Origin: Ricordea florida
Taxonomy: Eukaryota; Cnidaria; Anthozoa; Corallimorpharia; Ricordeidae
NCBI GenBank assembly: GCA_949710005.1
Contig: OX453272.1
Span: 2,757,696 to 2,821,695, forward strand
Direction: 5' to 3'
DNA: 64,000 bases
The first letter of the stretch is position 1, and the number at the start of each line of letters is the position of its first letter. Both the position numbers and the translations under genes were made by a program. Shown one piece after another: positions 18,046 to 25,410 of the stretch. The notes beneath the pieces were generated by a model. It worked only from the letters and a program-made list of their open reading frames with translations, was not told where the DNA came from and did not search any database.

Positions 18046-19266
18046 ATGTCAGAAGAAATACCAATGGAAGATTTTTCAAGAGATAATGATGATGATGATG
18101 ATAATTATGATTGGGATGATACAACTTTCCAAACCACAAACACATCTACATCCCTTGAACAAGGTTATCTTGGTTATGATGATTATAACCAATCAAGAGA
18201 TAGGGAACAATGGGAAAAACCACCAGAAAGAATTAACCCGGGGGAAAGAGATTGGGGATATGATAAAATGAGAGAAGCTAGGCAAGAACTCAAAAGATAT
18301 TTCCCAGATTACGAGCCAAATGAAAGCCCATTTAATGTCCGATTTGGAGAAAATAATATCATAGAAGGACAATTAAGTACATCCAGAAATAATGTTTGGC
18401 ACACAATAGTTGATGAAAATGGGGTTCTTAATATAGAAAATTTACCAAAAACATTTAGAAAAGCTCTAGGTGCTGATTACGAAACCATTTTGGAAAAATA
18501 TAATAATTCCCAGTTAGAATTGAATGAAGAAAAACAAAAACATAATGAATTACGTTCTGCAGTACAAGGAATAGATTCACTTTTAGCAACGCGCACGGAG
18601 GAGATGAGTGGATATGCCCAAAGAGAAAAAGAACTAAGACAATTCATTGAAAAAATACAAGTACAGAAAGCTGAAAATAAAAGTCTCTTAGATCAAACCG
18701 TTAAACAGAATGTAGAATTAAAAATACAAGCAGAAAAACTTTTGGAAGAGGTAAAATTATACAAAGAAGAAATAGATAAATATAAGAAGGGCGAATCCAA
18801 TTTAACAAAGTTAGAACAGAGCAAAGAAAGATTAAAAGCTGAGAATGATAAATTAAAAGAACAACTTAGAAATAAAACAATTTCATTAGAAGAACAATTA
18901 TCAGTTATAGATAGTAAAAAAGATGAAATACTTAAAAATTTACCATTACGAGAGCGGTTAAAGTATATCTTCAAAAAGTATGGCTTTACAGTTTTTGCTA
19001 TTCTAAGTGCTGTGGGTGTCGTCATTGGTGTTATAGTTTCTAGTCTTTCAAAGGGTTTATCCTCTTTGGGGAGAGGAGTTGGAAATGGTTTGAAAACTCT
19101 TGGGAAAAAACTAGGCGAAATATTGCCAGGAATGGTTGGGGCAATAGTTAGCTTTCTTTTCAAAACGGCTGGTGAAGTAATTGGATTTTTGGGAAAGAAT
19201 GCTTGGCTTTTGATAATGGCTGTAGTTCTATATTTTGTGGAACAAATGAAGAACAAGAAAAAGTAA
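18046..19266 (+). CDS. Long coiled-coil protein with C-terminal hydrophobic region, 406 aa
   Basis: The N-terminus is acidic (DNDDDDDNYDWDD). A soluble domain spans about 70-145. A long coiled coil runs from about 150 to 300 (glutamate/lysine/leucine heptads). The last ~95 residues contain three hydrophobic stretches separated by glycine/lysine-rich amphipathic sequence (GLSSLGRGVGNGLKTLGKKLG). The protein ends in a membrane anchor followed by basic residues. A coiled coil plus membrane-inserting end suits a virion fibre, scaffold or membrane-fusion role; none is established. Length and layout match no characterised Polinton protein that I know. Confidence 0.68.
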   Translation: MSEEIPMEDFSRDNDDDDDNYDWDDTTFQTTNTSTSLEQGYLGYDDYNQSRDREQWEKPPERINPGERDWGYDKMREARQELKRYFPDYEPNESPFNVRFGENNIIEGQLSTSRNNVWHTIVDENGVLNIENLPKTFRKALGADYETILEKYNNSQLELNEEKQKHNELRSAVQGIDSLLATRTEEMSGYAQREKELRQFIEKIQVQKAENKSLLDQTVKQNVELKIQAEKLLEEVKLYKEEIDKYKKGESNLTKLEQSKERLKAENDKLKEQLRNKTISLEEQLSVIDSKKDEILKNLPLRERLKYIFKKYGFTVFAILSAVGVVIGVIVSSLSKGLSSLGRGVGNGLKTLGKKLGEILPGMVGAIVSFLFKTAGEVIGFLGKNAWLLIMAVVLYFVEQMKNKKK

Positions 19267-19268
19267 CA

Positions 19269-19278
19269 ATTTAAAGAT
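19269..19278 (+). promoter_or_regulatory. Promoter motif ATTTAAAGAT for the 205-aa gene
   Basis: It begins 36 nt before the ATG at 19305. The same 10-mer precedes the 211-aa gene. Confidence 0.55.
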
Positions 19279-19304
19279 AACATACCGTTCAGTAAAAACA
19301 CAAT

Positions 19305-19922
19305 ATGGGTGACTACAATGGAATTTATCCTCAAATACCTAATAATTTCCAAACACAAAGCGGAGATAGTACAATTAATTTCAGATTACAGAAATCAAGT
19401 GAAGTATTGCAAAATCTCGAGAAGGAAATTAAACATTACGAAGAAGTAAGAAAAAAATATAATAGAGCAAGAGGAATATGCACAAAAATTAGTGTTTCTG
19501 GTGGATTTGTTTCAGTTCTTCTATCAGCAAGTGGATTAGGAACTTCTCTCACGGGTTTCGGGGCTATAGTTGGAGTTCCTTTGGGTGTGGTCGGTGGAGT
19601 TTTTGGGGTTTTCTCAATTGTATTTGGTTTTGCCTCCAAAAATCTTTCCGGAAAAGTTAGTAAACATGAACAAACCGTAGCCATTGCAAAATCAAAATTA
19701 AACACCATTAACGATTTGGTCTCAAAAGCTTTGAAAGATAATGTTATATCCGATCAAGAATTTTCCATAATTTTGGCGGAGTTGGAAAAGTTTCAAAAAC
19801 TGAAACAAGAAATACGACAAAAATTCAGAAAAGATTCAGAAAAAAACTTCGACATGAGTATGATAAGGAAGAAAGTTCGAGAAGATCTATTAAAAGAACT
19901 TGTCGGAGAGAAAGGACATTAA
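19305..19922 (+). CDS. Glycine-zipper membrane protein with flanking helices, 205 aa
   Basis: A helix at ~25-50 leads into a long glycine-rich hydrophobic region at about 57-105 (SGLGTSLTGFGAIVGVPLGVVGGVFGVFSIVFGFAS). Charged helices follow from 110 to 200. A helical-hairpin glycine zipper framed by coiled coils resembles pore- or membrane-inserting proteins in general layout (ApoL-like), but no homology is claimed. It follows the 406-aa membrane protein by 38 bp, and both may act in the same membrane step. The function is unknown. Confidence 0.65.
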   Translation: MGDYNGIYPQIPNNFQTQSGDSTINFRLQKSSEVLQNLEKEIKHYEEVRKKYNRARGICTKISVSGGFVSVLLSASGLGTSLTGFGAIVGVPLGVVGGVFGVFSIVFGFASKNLSGKVSKHEQTVAIAKSKLNTINDLVSKALKDNVISDQEFSIILAELEKFQKLKQEIRQKFRKDSEKNFDMSMIRKKVREDLLKELVGEKGH

Positions 19923-19993
19923 AACTTGTATATGAGAAAACTGAAGTTGGTTGTAATTGTTTTGCGGGGGTTAATTAAATTTACATCTTATTC

Positions 19994-20010
19994 TTTAAAG
20001 ATCTAAAGAT
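19994..20010 (+). promoter_or_regulatory. Double promoter motif for the 533-aa gene
   Basis: TTTAAAGAT and TCTAAAGAT are adjacent; the second begins 36 nt before the ATG at 20038. Confidence 0.5.
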
Positions 20011-20037
20011 CAGAAAAATTGGAAAACAAAGAATAAG

Positions 20038-21639
20038 ATGTTATTGGACAATTTCAAAACTAGGTACCCAAAAGCTAACTTGGAAAAATTTACATTTGTT
20101 AATGACTCATTCGGAGGATATATCGAATGGAAAGTTAATGGGACAACAATTATGTCAAATGACGATCCTTCGGGAAAAACCTGGACTGAAAATCTTTCTA
20201 ATAATTTGAAAACATTATTATGGGAAGATTTAGGGGTCGAAAATAAAGTTAGGTCAAGTTCATTTCCCAAAAGTTTAACATTTACAAAACAAACATATCC
20301 AATACCTGGGGTTAAATTTAATGAGTTTGCTGATAATGTAACAATGATGTTAACTAATTTAGAAATATATGTTTCAGAAAAAGATTATTTCACTTCGGCA
20401 ATGAAAAATGTTTTTAAAAATCAGACTGTAGAACTTAATAGCGGAAAAGAAGCTAGAGCTTGGTTGAGTAAACCAAATATTAACCAGTGGCCTCAACAGT
20501 TAAACATGGCGGTTTGGTGCGCAACATCTGGATGCGGGGTAAGTTTAAGTGATATTTTTAGTTACCCTAAGGTTATTAAAAGTTTTTTTGTATTTCACAT
20601 ATACTTTACAATAAGAAGAATATTAGAAGAATTAAAAGTGGTAAAACCCGACGAAGAAACTTTTTCCGTAAAAAATAATCAATATAACAAAAATGCTTAT
20701 AATAGATTGTGCGCAGAATTTGGGTTAAGTAATAATCAAGATTTTAAGGGATGGAACAAACCTTTAGCTGATTTCAGATTCAAGGGAGGAGCAAACCATG
20801 GAGCTGGAGATGTATTCATAGATTATGGGAAAGGATACATACCCCCCGGAAAAACCAGTTCACAAGCAATAGGCGGAGGAAAACAAAATGTCAGAATTGT
20901 AAGAAATTACGATCCAGACGCAAATATTTGGCCAAGCAGTTCAGCTAAATTTTCAGATTATGGAGGAAAGGCAATAGAAGGAAATTTAATATCTATGCTC
21001 AGAAATGATCATTTTGTTGATTTTCAATATGCTTGGTTCATACCAGAATCTGGACATGGATTAACCAAAGCAGGATTGGGTAGAATAAATAGATCAGTTG
21101 AAGCTTTTGTTTATTGTATATTAGGAGCACAAGTTAATACTAGAAATTCTATTGTGGGTAATGGCGGAGGAGCAATCGAAACGCAAGATGAATTCAAAGC
21201 ATTATTTGAAAGTAGTGTTTTAGAAAATGATATTTCCAAATCCGTCCAAAATTACCAAAAATCTGTACAGGAAACTAAATTAAGGCTTGATTTAGCTGTA
21301 GCACCAGGTGTTTGGTTGATCCCAAGTAATTTAATTATAAATACAGAAAGTGTGGTCGGGTACAATAATAATCTGAAAATAGCTACAGAAGATATGAAAT
21401 TCGGTAAAAATAATTCAATAAATGTCGAAACAAAAAATGTCGGAATCCCAAATAGTTTAGGAACAACAAAAGTTTTATTAAATACTAATCCACAACCAAT
21501 GAAACCAAAATTAAATGAAAAAGATAAATCAGACAATGAGGAGGAAGAAGTTAAGAATATAGAAACATCTTCTCACCAAAATAATCTTGCGGTTTTAATG
21601 ATTGGAGTAGGATTATTATCCTGGTTTTTATTTCGCTAA
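20038..21639 (+). CDS. Tail-anchored structural-type protein, 533 aa
   Basis: This is the largest protein without a recognised family in the element. It is mainly soluble, with glycine-rich loops at about 245-300 (KGGANHGAGDVFIDYGKGY) and 365-380. A helical region spans 390-420. A charged linker (about 485-510) precedes a single C-terminal membrane segment that ends in LFR. The C-terminal quarter is conserved (~70% by hand) in the second element at 3-446, so it is under constraint across divergent relatives. It follows membrane-protein genes and precedes the penton-like gene, so a vertex, entry or membrane-associated virion protein is likely. Aspartate-, cysteine- or serine-protease motifs were looked for and not found. 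Confidence 0.72.
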   Translation: MLLDNFKTRYPKANLEKFTFVNDSFGGYIEWKVNGTTIMSNDDPSGKTWTENLSNNLKTLLWEDLGVENKVRSSSFPKSLTFTKQTYPIPGVKFNEFADNVTMMLTNLEIYVSEKDYFTSAMKNVFKNQTVELNSGKEARAWLSKPNINQWPQQLNMAVWCATSGCGVSLSDIFSYPKVIKSFFVFHIYFTIRRILEELKVVKPDEETFSVKNNQYNKNAYNRLCAEFGLSNNQDFKGWNKPLADFRFKGGANHGAGDVFIDYGKGYIPPGKTSSQAIGGGKQNVRIVRNYDPDANIWPSSSAKFSDYGGKAIEGNLISMLRNDHFVDFQYAWFIPESGHGLTKAGLGRINRSVEAFVYCILGAQVNTRNSIVGNGGGAIETQDEFKALFESSVLENDISKSVQNYQKSVQETKLRLDLAVAPGVWLIPSNLIINTESVVGYNNNLKIATEDMKFGKNNSINVETKNVGIPNSLGTTKVLLNTNPQPMKPKLNEKDKSDNEEEEVKNIETSSHQNNLAVLMIGVGLLSWFLFR

Positions 21640-21664
21640 TGTTTTGATTATCCAAGATAGCTCA

Positions 21665-21674
21665 ATTTAAAGAT
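21665..21674 (+). promoter_or_regulatory. Promoter motif ATTTAAAGAT for the penton-like gene
   Basis: It begins 34 nt before the ATG at 21699. Confidence 0.55.
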
Positions 21675-21698
21675 GAGTTTAATATAATCAAAACAAAA

Positions 21699-22334
21699 AT
21701 GTTGAGTATTACAATGTATGATTCAGAAACCAGGATTTATTTTGATCCTCCGCTGAAAAATCTTCGAGAGATACAGCTCCTGGATTGTAATATACAAACC
21801 AAAAGATTGATTAATTTCAAGGATCAACAGATATTATTCAATGATAATAATCAACCCCAAATAATAATACAACCTGGTACATATTCGTTGCGTAATATTC
21901 AATCAATCTTTCTTAATGATTCTAATAGGGAAAAGATAACAATCATTGAGACAGACGCTGTTGACTATCTTTATTCAAATAAGAACTTCAAAATAAAACT
22001 TACGAGAGGGTTAGCGATTGGTTTAGGAGTGCCTGAAGTTATAAATCCTGGTAAATTATACCCCATAAATATTCAGATTAGGGAACCTTTGAGACTTATG
22101 TGTAGTATAGTGGATAATAAATCGTCATATATGAATAACACCAAATATGGAGAACTTGTGAAACTCGCGCCATCAAACCTAATTGCAAACATACCCTCAA
22201 AGGATTATCCGACAATTCCGATTCAAAAATATGAGAGCCCCATAAACCACTTCGATTTAACTATCTTAGACAATAAATGGAAAAAACTTGATTTAGGGGG
22301 ATTGCCAATAACTTTTAGTTTAAGATTTAGATAA
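21699..22334 (+). CDS. Probable penton/minor capsid protein (single jelly-roll type)
   Basis: This 211-aa protein is rich in beta strands and has no membrane segment. The N-terminal IIIQPGTYSLRNIQSIF and the C-terminal ...FDLTILDNKWKKLDLGGLPITFSLRF patterns match, in my memory, small capsid-type proteins annotated as penton in cnidarian Polinton/adintovirus genomes. The central LRLMCSIVD segment is also typical. Size suits a single jelly roll. No sequence family search could be run, so it is given as probable. It converges on the 176-aa gene with a hairpin in the 37-bp gap. Confidence 0.55.
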   Translation: MLSITMYDSETRIYFDPPLKNLREIQLLDCNIQTKRLINFKDQQILFNDNNQPQIIIQPGTYSLRNIQSIFLNDSNREKITIIETDAVDYLYSNKNFKIKLTRGLAIGLGVPEVINPGKLYPINIQIREPLRLMCSIVDNKSSYMNNTKYGELVKLAPSNLIANIPSKDYPTIPIQKYESPINHFDLTILDNKWKKLDLGGLPITFSLRFR

Positions 22335-22340
22335 ATTTTT

Positions 22341-22370
22341 GTTATGTAACTATTACTTTAGTTATATAAC
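22341..22370. terminator. Hairpin in convergent junction (penton-like / 176-aa gene)
   Basis: GTTATGTAACTA pairs with TAGTTATATAAC (11 of 12) around a small loop. The outer GTTATGTAAC and GTTATATAAC match the hairpin at 17038-17068 exactly. Confidence 0.6.
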
Positions 22371-22371
22371 A

Positions 22372-22902
22372 TTAATCTTCTTCACAAAAAACCTCTTCTT
22401 CCAAAAACCTTAACTCTTCAAAATCAACACACCAATCTAAATATCTAGATGGATGCCATGTTACAACCATTAATTCATCATATAAAGATTCATAAATATT
22501 CTCTTTATAAAATATCTTATATGGGTCAACTTCTATTTTTAAAGTAAAAGAATCATGAATAATTTTCTTTTTCATCTCACTCCCATGCCAATATGTAAAA
22601 GTGCCATCCATTGCTTTTATTAATTCTGAAACAAGCTCTTCATCAGTAAAGTTTTTACAAAAACTAAAAACAAAAAAAATATCCTTTAATCCGTAACAAA
22701 TAGTACACCCAAAATCTTTATTTTCTTCAAAACCTCGATTTTTTATCATTATTGTTCTTTTTTCCCTCATAAAAAACCTATATTTTGGGATGTCTTCCAT
22801 TAAATATTCCTTTAATACAGTAATAAAAGTATATATATCTAATCTTTCTTCATTAATATATTCAATAGTAATATTTTCTTCTTCTGCATCTTTTCTATCC
22901 AT
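22372..22902 (-). CDS. Accessory protein with C-terminal WHPSRYLDWC motif, 176 aa
   Basis: This is an acidic, soluble protein of unknown function. The C-terminal TWHPSRYLDWC followed by an acidic tail (ending EEVFCEED) resembles a short C-terminal signature I recall from several giant-virus hypothetical proteins (W-x-P-x-R-x2-DWC-x2-E/D). It is transcribed with the zinc-repeat gene on the minus strand and has the TTGATTTAAAG promoter form, so it is likely expressed with the polymerase. No equivalent lies between the two genes retained in the second element, so it appears dispensable. Confidence 0.6.
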   Translation of the reverse strand: MDRKDAEEENITIEYINEERLDIYTFITVLKEYLMEDIPKYRFFMREKRTIMIKNRGFEENKDFGCTICYGLKDIFFVFSFCKNFTDEELVSELIKAMDGTFTYWHGSEMKKKIIHDSFTLKIEVDPYKIFYKENIYESLYDELMVVTWHPSRYLDWCVDFEELRFLEEEVFCEED

Positions 22903-22924
22903 TTTATTTTATTATATTTTTTTT

Positions 22925-22935
22925 CTTTAAATCAA
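22925..22935 (-). promoter_or_regulatory. Promoter motif TTGATTTAAAG for the 176-aa gene
   Basis: ATTTAAAG begins 30 nt before the ATG at 22902; the full 11-mer is also in the polymerase promoter. Confidence 0.5.
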
Positions 22936-23310
22936 TTTTCTACAATCTTTACAAGAAGCTTTTTGTTTACCGTGTTCGCATATTTGTTTTCCGCCACATT
23001 CTTTGCATTGTTGTTTTTGATTATTATGTTCGCATATTTGAGATCCTCTGCATTCTTTGCACCTATATTTATATTTATTATGCTCACAATTATACCCATT
23101 ACATTCGCTACAAAATTTTTTTATTTTCCCATGAACACAAATAATTCTAATGCGGAAAACTTTTTCAATCAAATCAGTAATTTCCTCATCTTTAAATTTT
23201 GTAATTTCATCAATTAGTTTTTGCTTACTCATTTTTGCTCTTCCTTTAATTTCAAGATCTTTCGCTATTATTCTTAGTTCAAAAATATATAAATTTCTTA
23301 ACTTTTCCAT
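22927..23310 (-). CDS. Zinc-binding repeat protein with Rho_N/SAP-like N-terminus
   Basis: This is a 127-aa protein. Residues 1-40 resemble a Rho_N/SAP-type helical motif (ELRIIAKDLEIKG...KQKLIDEI). From ~60 to the end there are four to five repeats of C-x-H-x5-8-C-x2-C-x-G, each with a Cys3His-type set. It is the rightmost gene, and its first four bases (ATGG) are the end of the right terminal repeat, so its promoter is the same sequence as the polymerase promoter. A homologue is kept in the second element at 501-914. A DNA-binding or regulatory role is inferred. Confidence 0.75.
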   Translation of the reverse strand: MEKLRNLYIFELRIIAKDLEIKGRAKMSKQKLIDEITKFKDEEITDLIEKVFRIRIICVHGKIKKFCSECNGYNCEHNKYKYRCKECRGSQICEHNNQKQQCKECGGKQICEHGKQKASCKDCRKLI

Positions 23311-23676
23311 AACTAATCTTATGTAGATTTCCTATCCTTTAAATCAAATTTTTGTTGTCTGAAAAAAACCGAACTTATAAATTTGCAGAACTTGAAACCT
23401 TCCTCAAACCCAAAACGTACTCATGAACTTTGCATAGACTTTGCCCCTGTCCAGTCTCGCCCTCCACTCGCTCTGCTCGCTCCGCCTGTCGGCCCCTAAC
23501 TTGGCCAAGACTTTGCAAAACCTCCCTTAAGCTAAAAAAGCTCAAGGATTGTCAGACAAATTTGAAAATGAGCTTAAGACTTTTGCAAAACCCCTTAAGC
23601 TAAAAAAGCTCAAGGATTTTCAGTCAAATTTGAAAATAACCTAAAAACGGTATTATAAACACGCTTATATAGTAGT
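23307..23676 (-). repeat. Right terminal inverted repeat (370 bp)
   Basis: It is the reverse complement of 7424-7793 with two differences that I found (one near 23353, one in the GC-rich block near 23467). It carries the promoter and start codon of the zinc-repeat gene, including the mirrored TTTGATTTAAAGG at 23336-23348. Confidence 0.93.
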
Positions 23677-23681
23677 CCTGT
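23677..23681. repeat. Target-site duplication CCTGT, right copy
   Basis: It abuts the right terminal repeat and is identical to 7419-7423. Confidence 0.85.
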
Positions 23682-24030
23682 CTTCAGAATGCACTTTCGA
23701 GGGGGCTTCCTGGATAAAATTCTCAGGGTACCCTGTGATGAGGAGGTGTGTTTTGAAGACAGATATCAGTGTTAATTCTTTCTTTAAATAATGTTCTGGA
23801 AGAGTTAAGTTCAGAGAAGTCTTAGGGCCTCTCCTTTGTTAAAGCCTTGTATTATTCCTGATGGGTGGCACATGGAAAAGATCTTGTACTGAAAAGCTTC
23901 ACTTGGCTTGGAGTGAGTGTACACATCAAGCACATACTCAGTAAGAAATCTCTCGCCTTTGTAAACAGCAGTATTGAAGAAATTGGTCTCTGTTTCAGAT
24001 ATTTCAGATGCTAGGTGGACCCAGGGCACA
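23682..24030 (-). pseudogene. Penelope-like reverse transcriptase fragment, part upstream of the Polinton insertion
   Basis: On the minus strand, a motif run including CHPSGIIQGFNKGEALRLL and then, after a frameshift near 23811, FKTHLLITGYPENF and EDR matches the thumb-side end region I recall for Penelope-like RTs (SCHPPG..KG...LRL; FK..L..RGYP). An in-frame stop at 23811 and the shift show decay. The Polinton splits it; the remainder is at 7290-7423. No catalytic RT motif is retained. Confidence 0.5.
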
Positions 24031-24855
24031 TGGTGACTAATGTCAACCTTTTTTGGCATGCATTCCTCTTTAAATAAAAGCAAAATCCCCCATGTTGACA
24101 TTGTGAAACATGTCAATCTATTGTTTTCAATCTTGGAGCAATTGAAGGCTATCCAGCCCACTTCTTTGGATGTGTTGGCTGAGGAATAACACAGTAGGAG
24201 CTATTATTTTCAGTGAAAACAAATACATGTAAGTGGGCCAGGTATTCTGCAATTTAGCTGGAATTTCTTTTGAAAATGTTTTGCTATAAAGAACAGCCTG
24301 TTAATAATATTCAGAAGTTACCACATTTGCATTTAAGAAATTTTATTAGAAAATTATATATTTCAAAATGTTTTTGTGAGAAATGTTATTCAAAAGTTAG
24401 CTTAATAATATTGAAAAGTGAGCACATTTGTATTTTAGGAATGTTATTGGAAAATATATTTGAAAATGTTTGCTGGAAATTATATTCAAGAGTTAGCACA
24501 TTTGTATTTATGACGAACCATAATGTGCATGTTTGTAAAACTATTGCAATAAACGTTAAACTTGGTTTAAACTTATGCATCGACTGTAGTCTGATTCCTG
24601 CCATCGCACAACAATAACAATGCCCAGGGTGGGGACTTTCATATAAAAGTGACAGGGGGTGCTTGACTTACATCTCAGGGGTCAAAAATGCGGTTTTGAT
24701 ACCTATTAAGGTGTTCAGTTTCAAAAGGTCCCAAGTTGTGGCTTTCACGGTACGGGCGAGAGTAGACATGAAAAGTTTCACAACACTGTATTTTAACTTT
24801 CAAAAGTGTATCCATACACATTTGTAAACTTGTAGTAGCACTTCAGCAACACGTG
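24031..24855. other. No gene; degenerate AT-rich internal repeats
   Basis: Between about 24296 and 24515 a loosely repeated AT-rich unit occurs three times (ATTCA.AAGTTA followed by CACATTTGTATTT or close variants). No coding region is supportable. Confidence 0.35.
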
Positions 24856-25410
24856 TCATTTCCTGAAGTAAGACACTGTAAACGGCTTTTGGGCAGTCAC
24901 AATAACCCTTGCGTTTCCTTTCCTGGGGCCTTTGCTTTTCTTTGAAAAATACTCAAGAACTGATTCTCTGGGGATGTGGCAAAGTCGATACAAATCTCTC
25001 ACGACTCGATTGTCCTGCGTGTAAACAATACAATCTACGGGTCGGCTTTCTGAATAGGTGTCACCATACCGTGAGGATGCCTTCTTAACACTCTCCAATA
25101 TGAAACAAAAAACTTCCGCAGGCAAATCTCTTGTAACTTACTCAGTCCAAGGATCACGGGCTGTCATGCGAGGACTGAGTCGCCTATGCAACTTTTTAAG
25201 CCAGAGGTTGACTTTTCCTGGGATAATCGAGCCAACTTCAATTATCGAATGTCGAACTCTTTCAATCGGATTTTGATCACTTCGATGCTTTTCGAATAAC
25301 GTGGATAACACTTCCTCGACTTCTATTTCAAAAAGGACAAAAGTTCTAACATGATCACGCAGAGGAATTAGAGCTCTCGTGGCTGCACGGATTTCTTCCT
25401 TGGCCGCCAT
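24856..25410 (-). other. Coding-like segment of an unrecognised repeated gene
   Basis: Two adjoining minus-strand open stretches (25138-25410 and 24856-25125) lie in different frames around a TGAGTAAGT-like site at the end of the first. This looks like an exon, a splice donor and the next open stretch. The peptides have no domain that I recognise. A related piece in opposite orientation lies near 6898-7030, so this is more likely part of a repeat family than a single-copy host gene. Confidence 0.3.

Larger units (their letters stand above)
7424..23676. mobile_element. Complete virus-like Polinton/Maverick (adintovirus-like) element
   Basis: This 16,253-bp unit is bounded by 370-bp inverted repeats and a CCTGT duplication. 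It encodes a protein-primed DNA polymerase B, a DDE integrase, an MCP-like protein, a packaging ATPase and a penton-like protein, together with an SSB-like protein, zinc-repeat protein, membrane proteins and other small proteins. It is markedly more AT-rich than its flanks. All 16 genes are open with no frameshifts, and the repeats are almost identical, so integration is recent. Gene order is Pol(+), Int(-), a structural block (+), SSB-like (-), membrane/structural block (+), then two accessory genes (-). The gene set is that of an endogenous virus able to make capsids; production of virions is inferred, not shown. Confidence 0.95.

Noticed and set aside
18693-19358. 221-aa antisense frame opposite the 406-aa gene
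   Set aside because: It is low-complexity Ser/Phe/Leu translation of coiled-coil codons, with no promoter motif; it is a compositional shadow.
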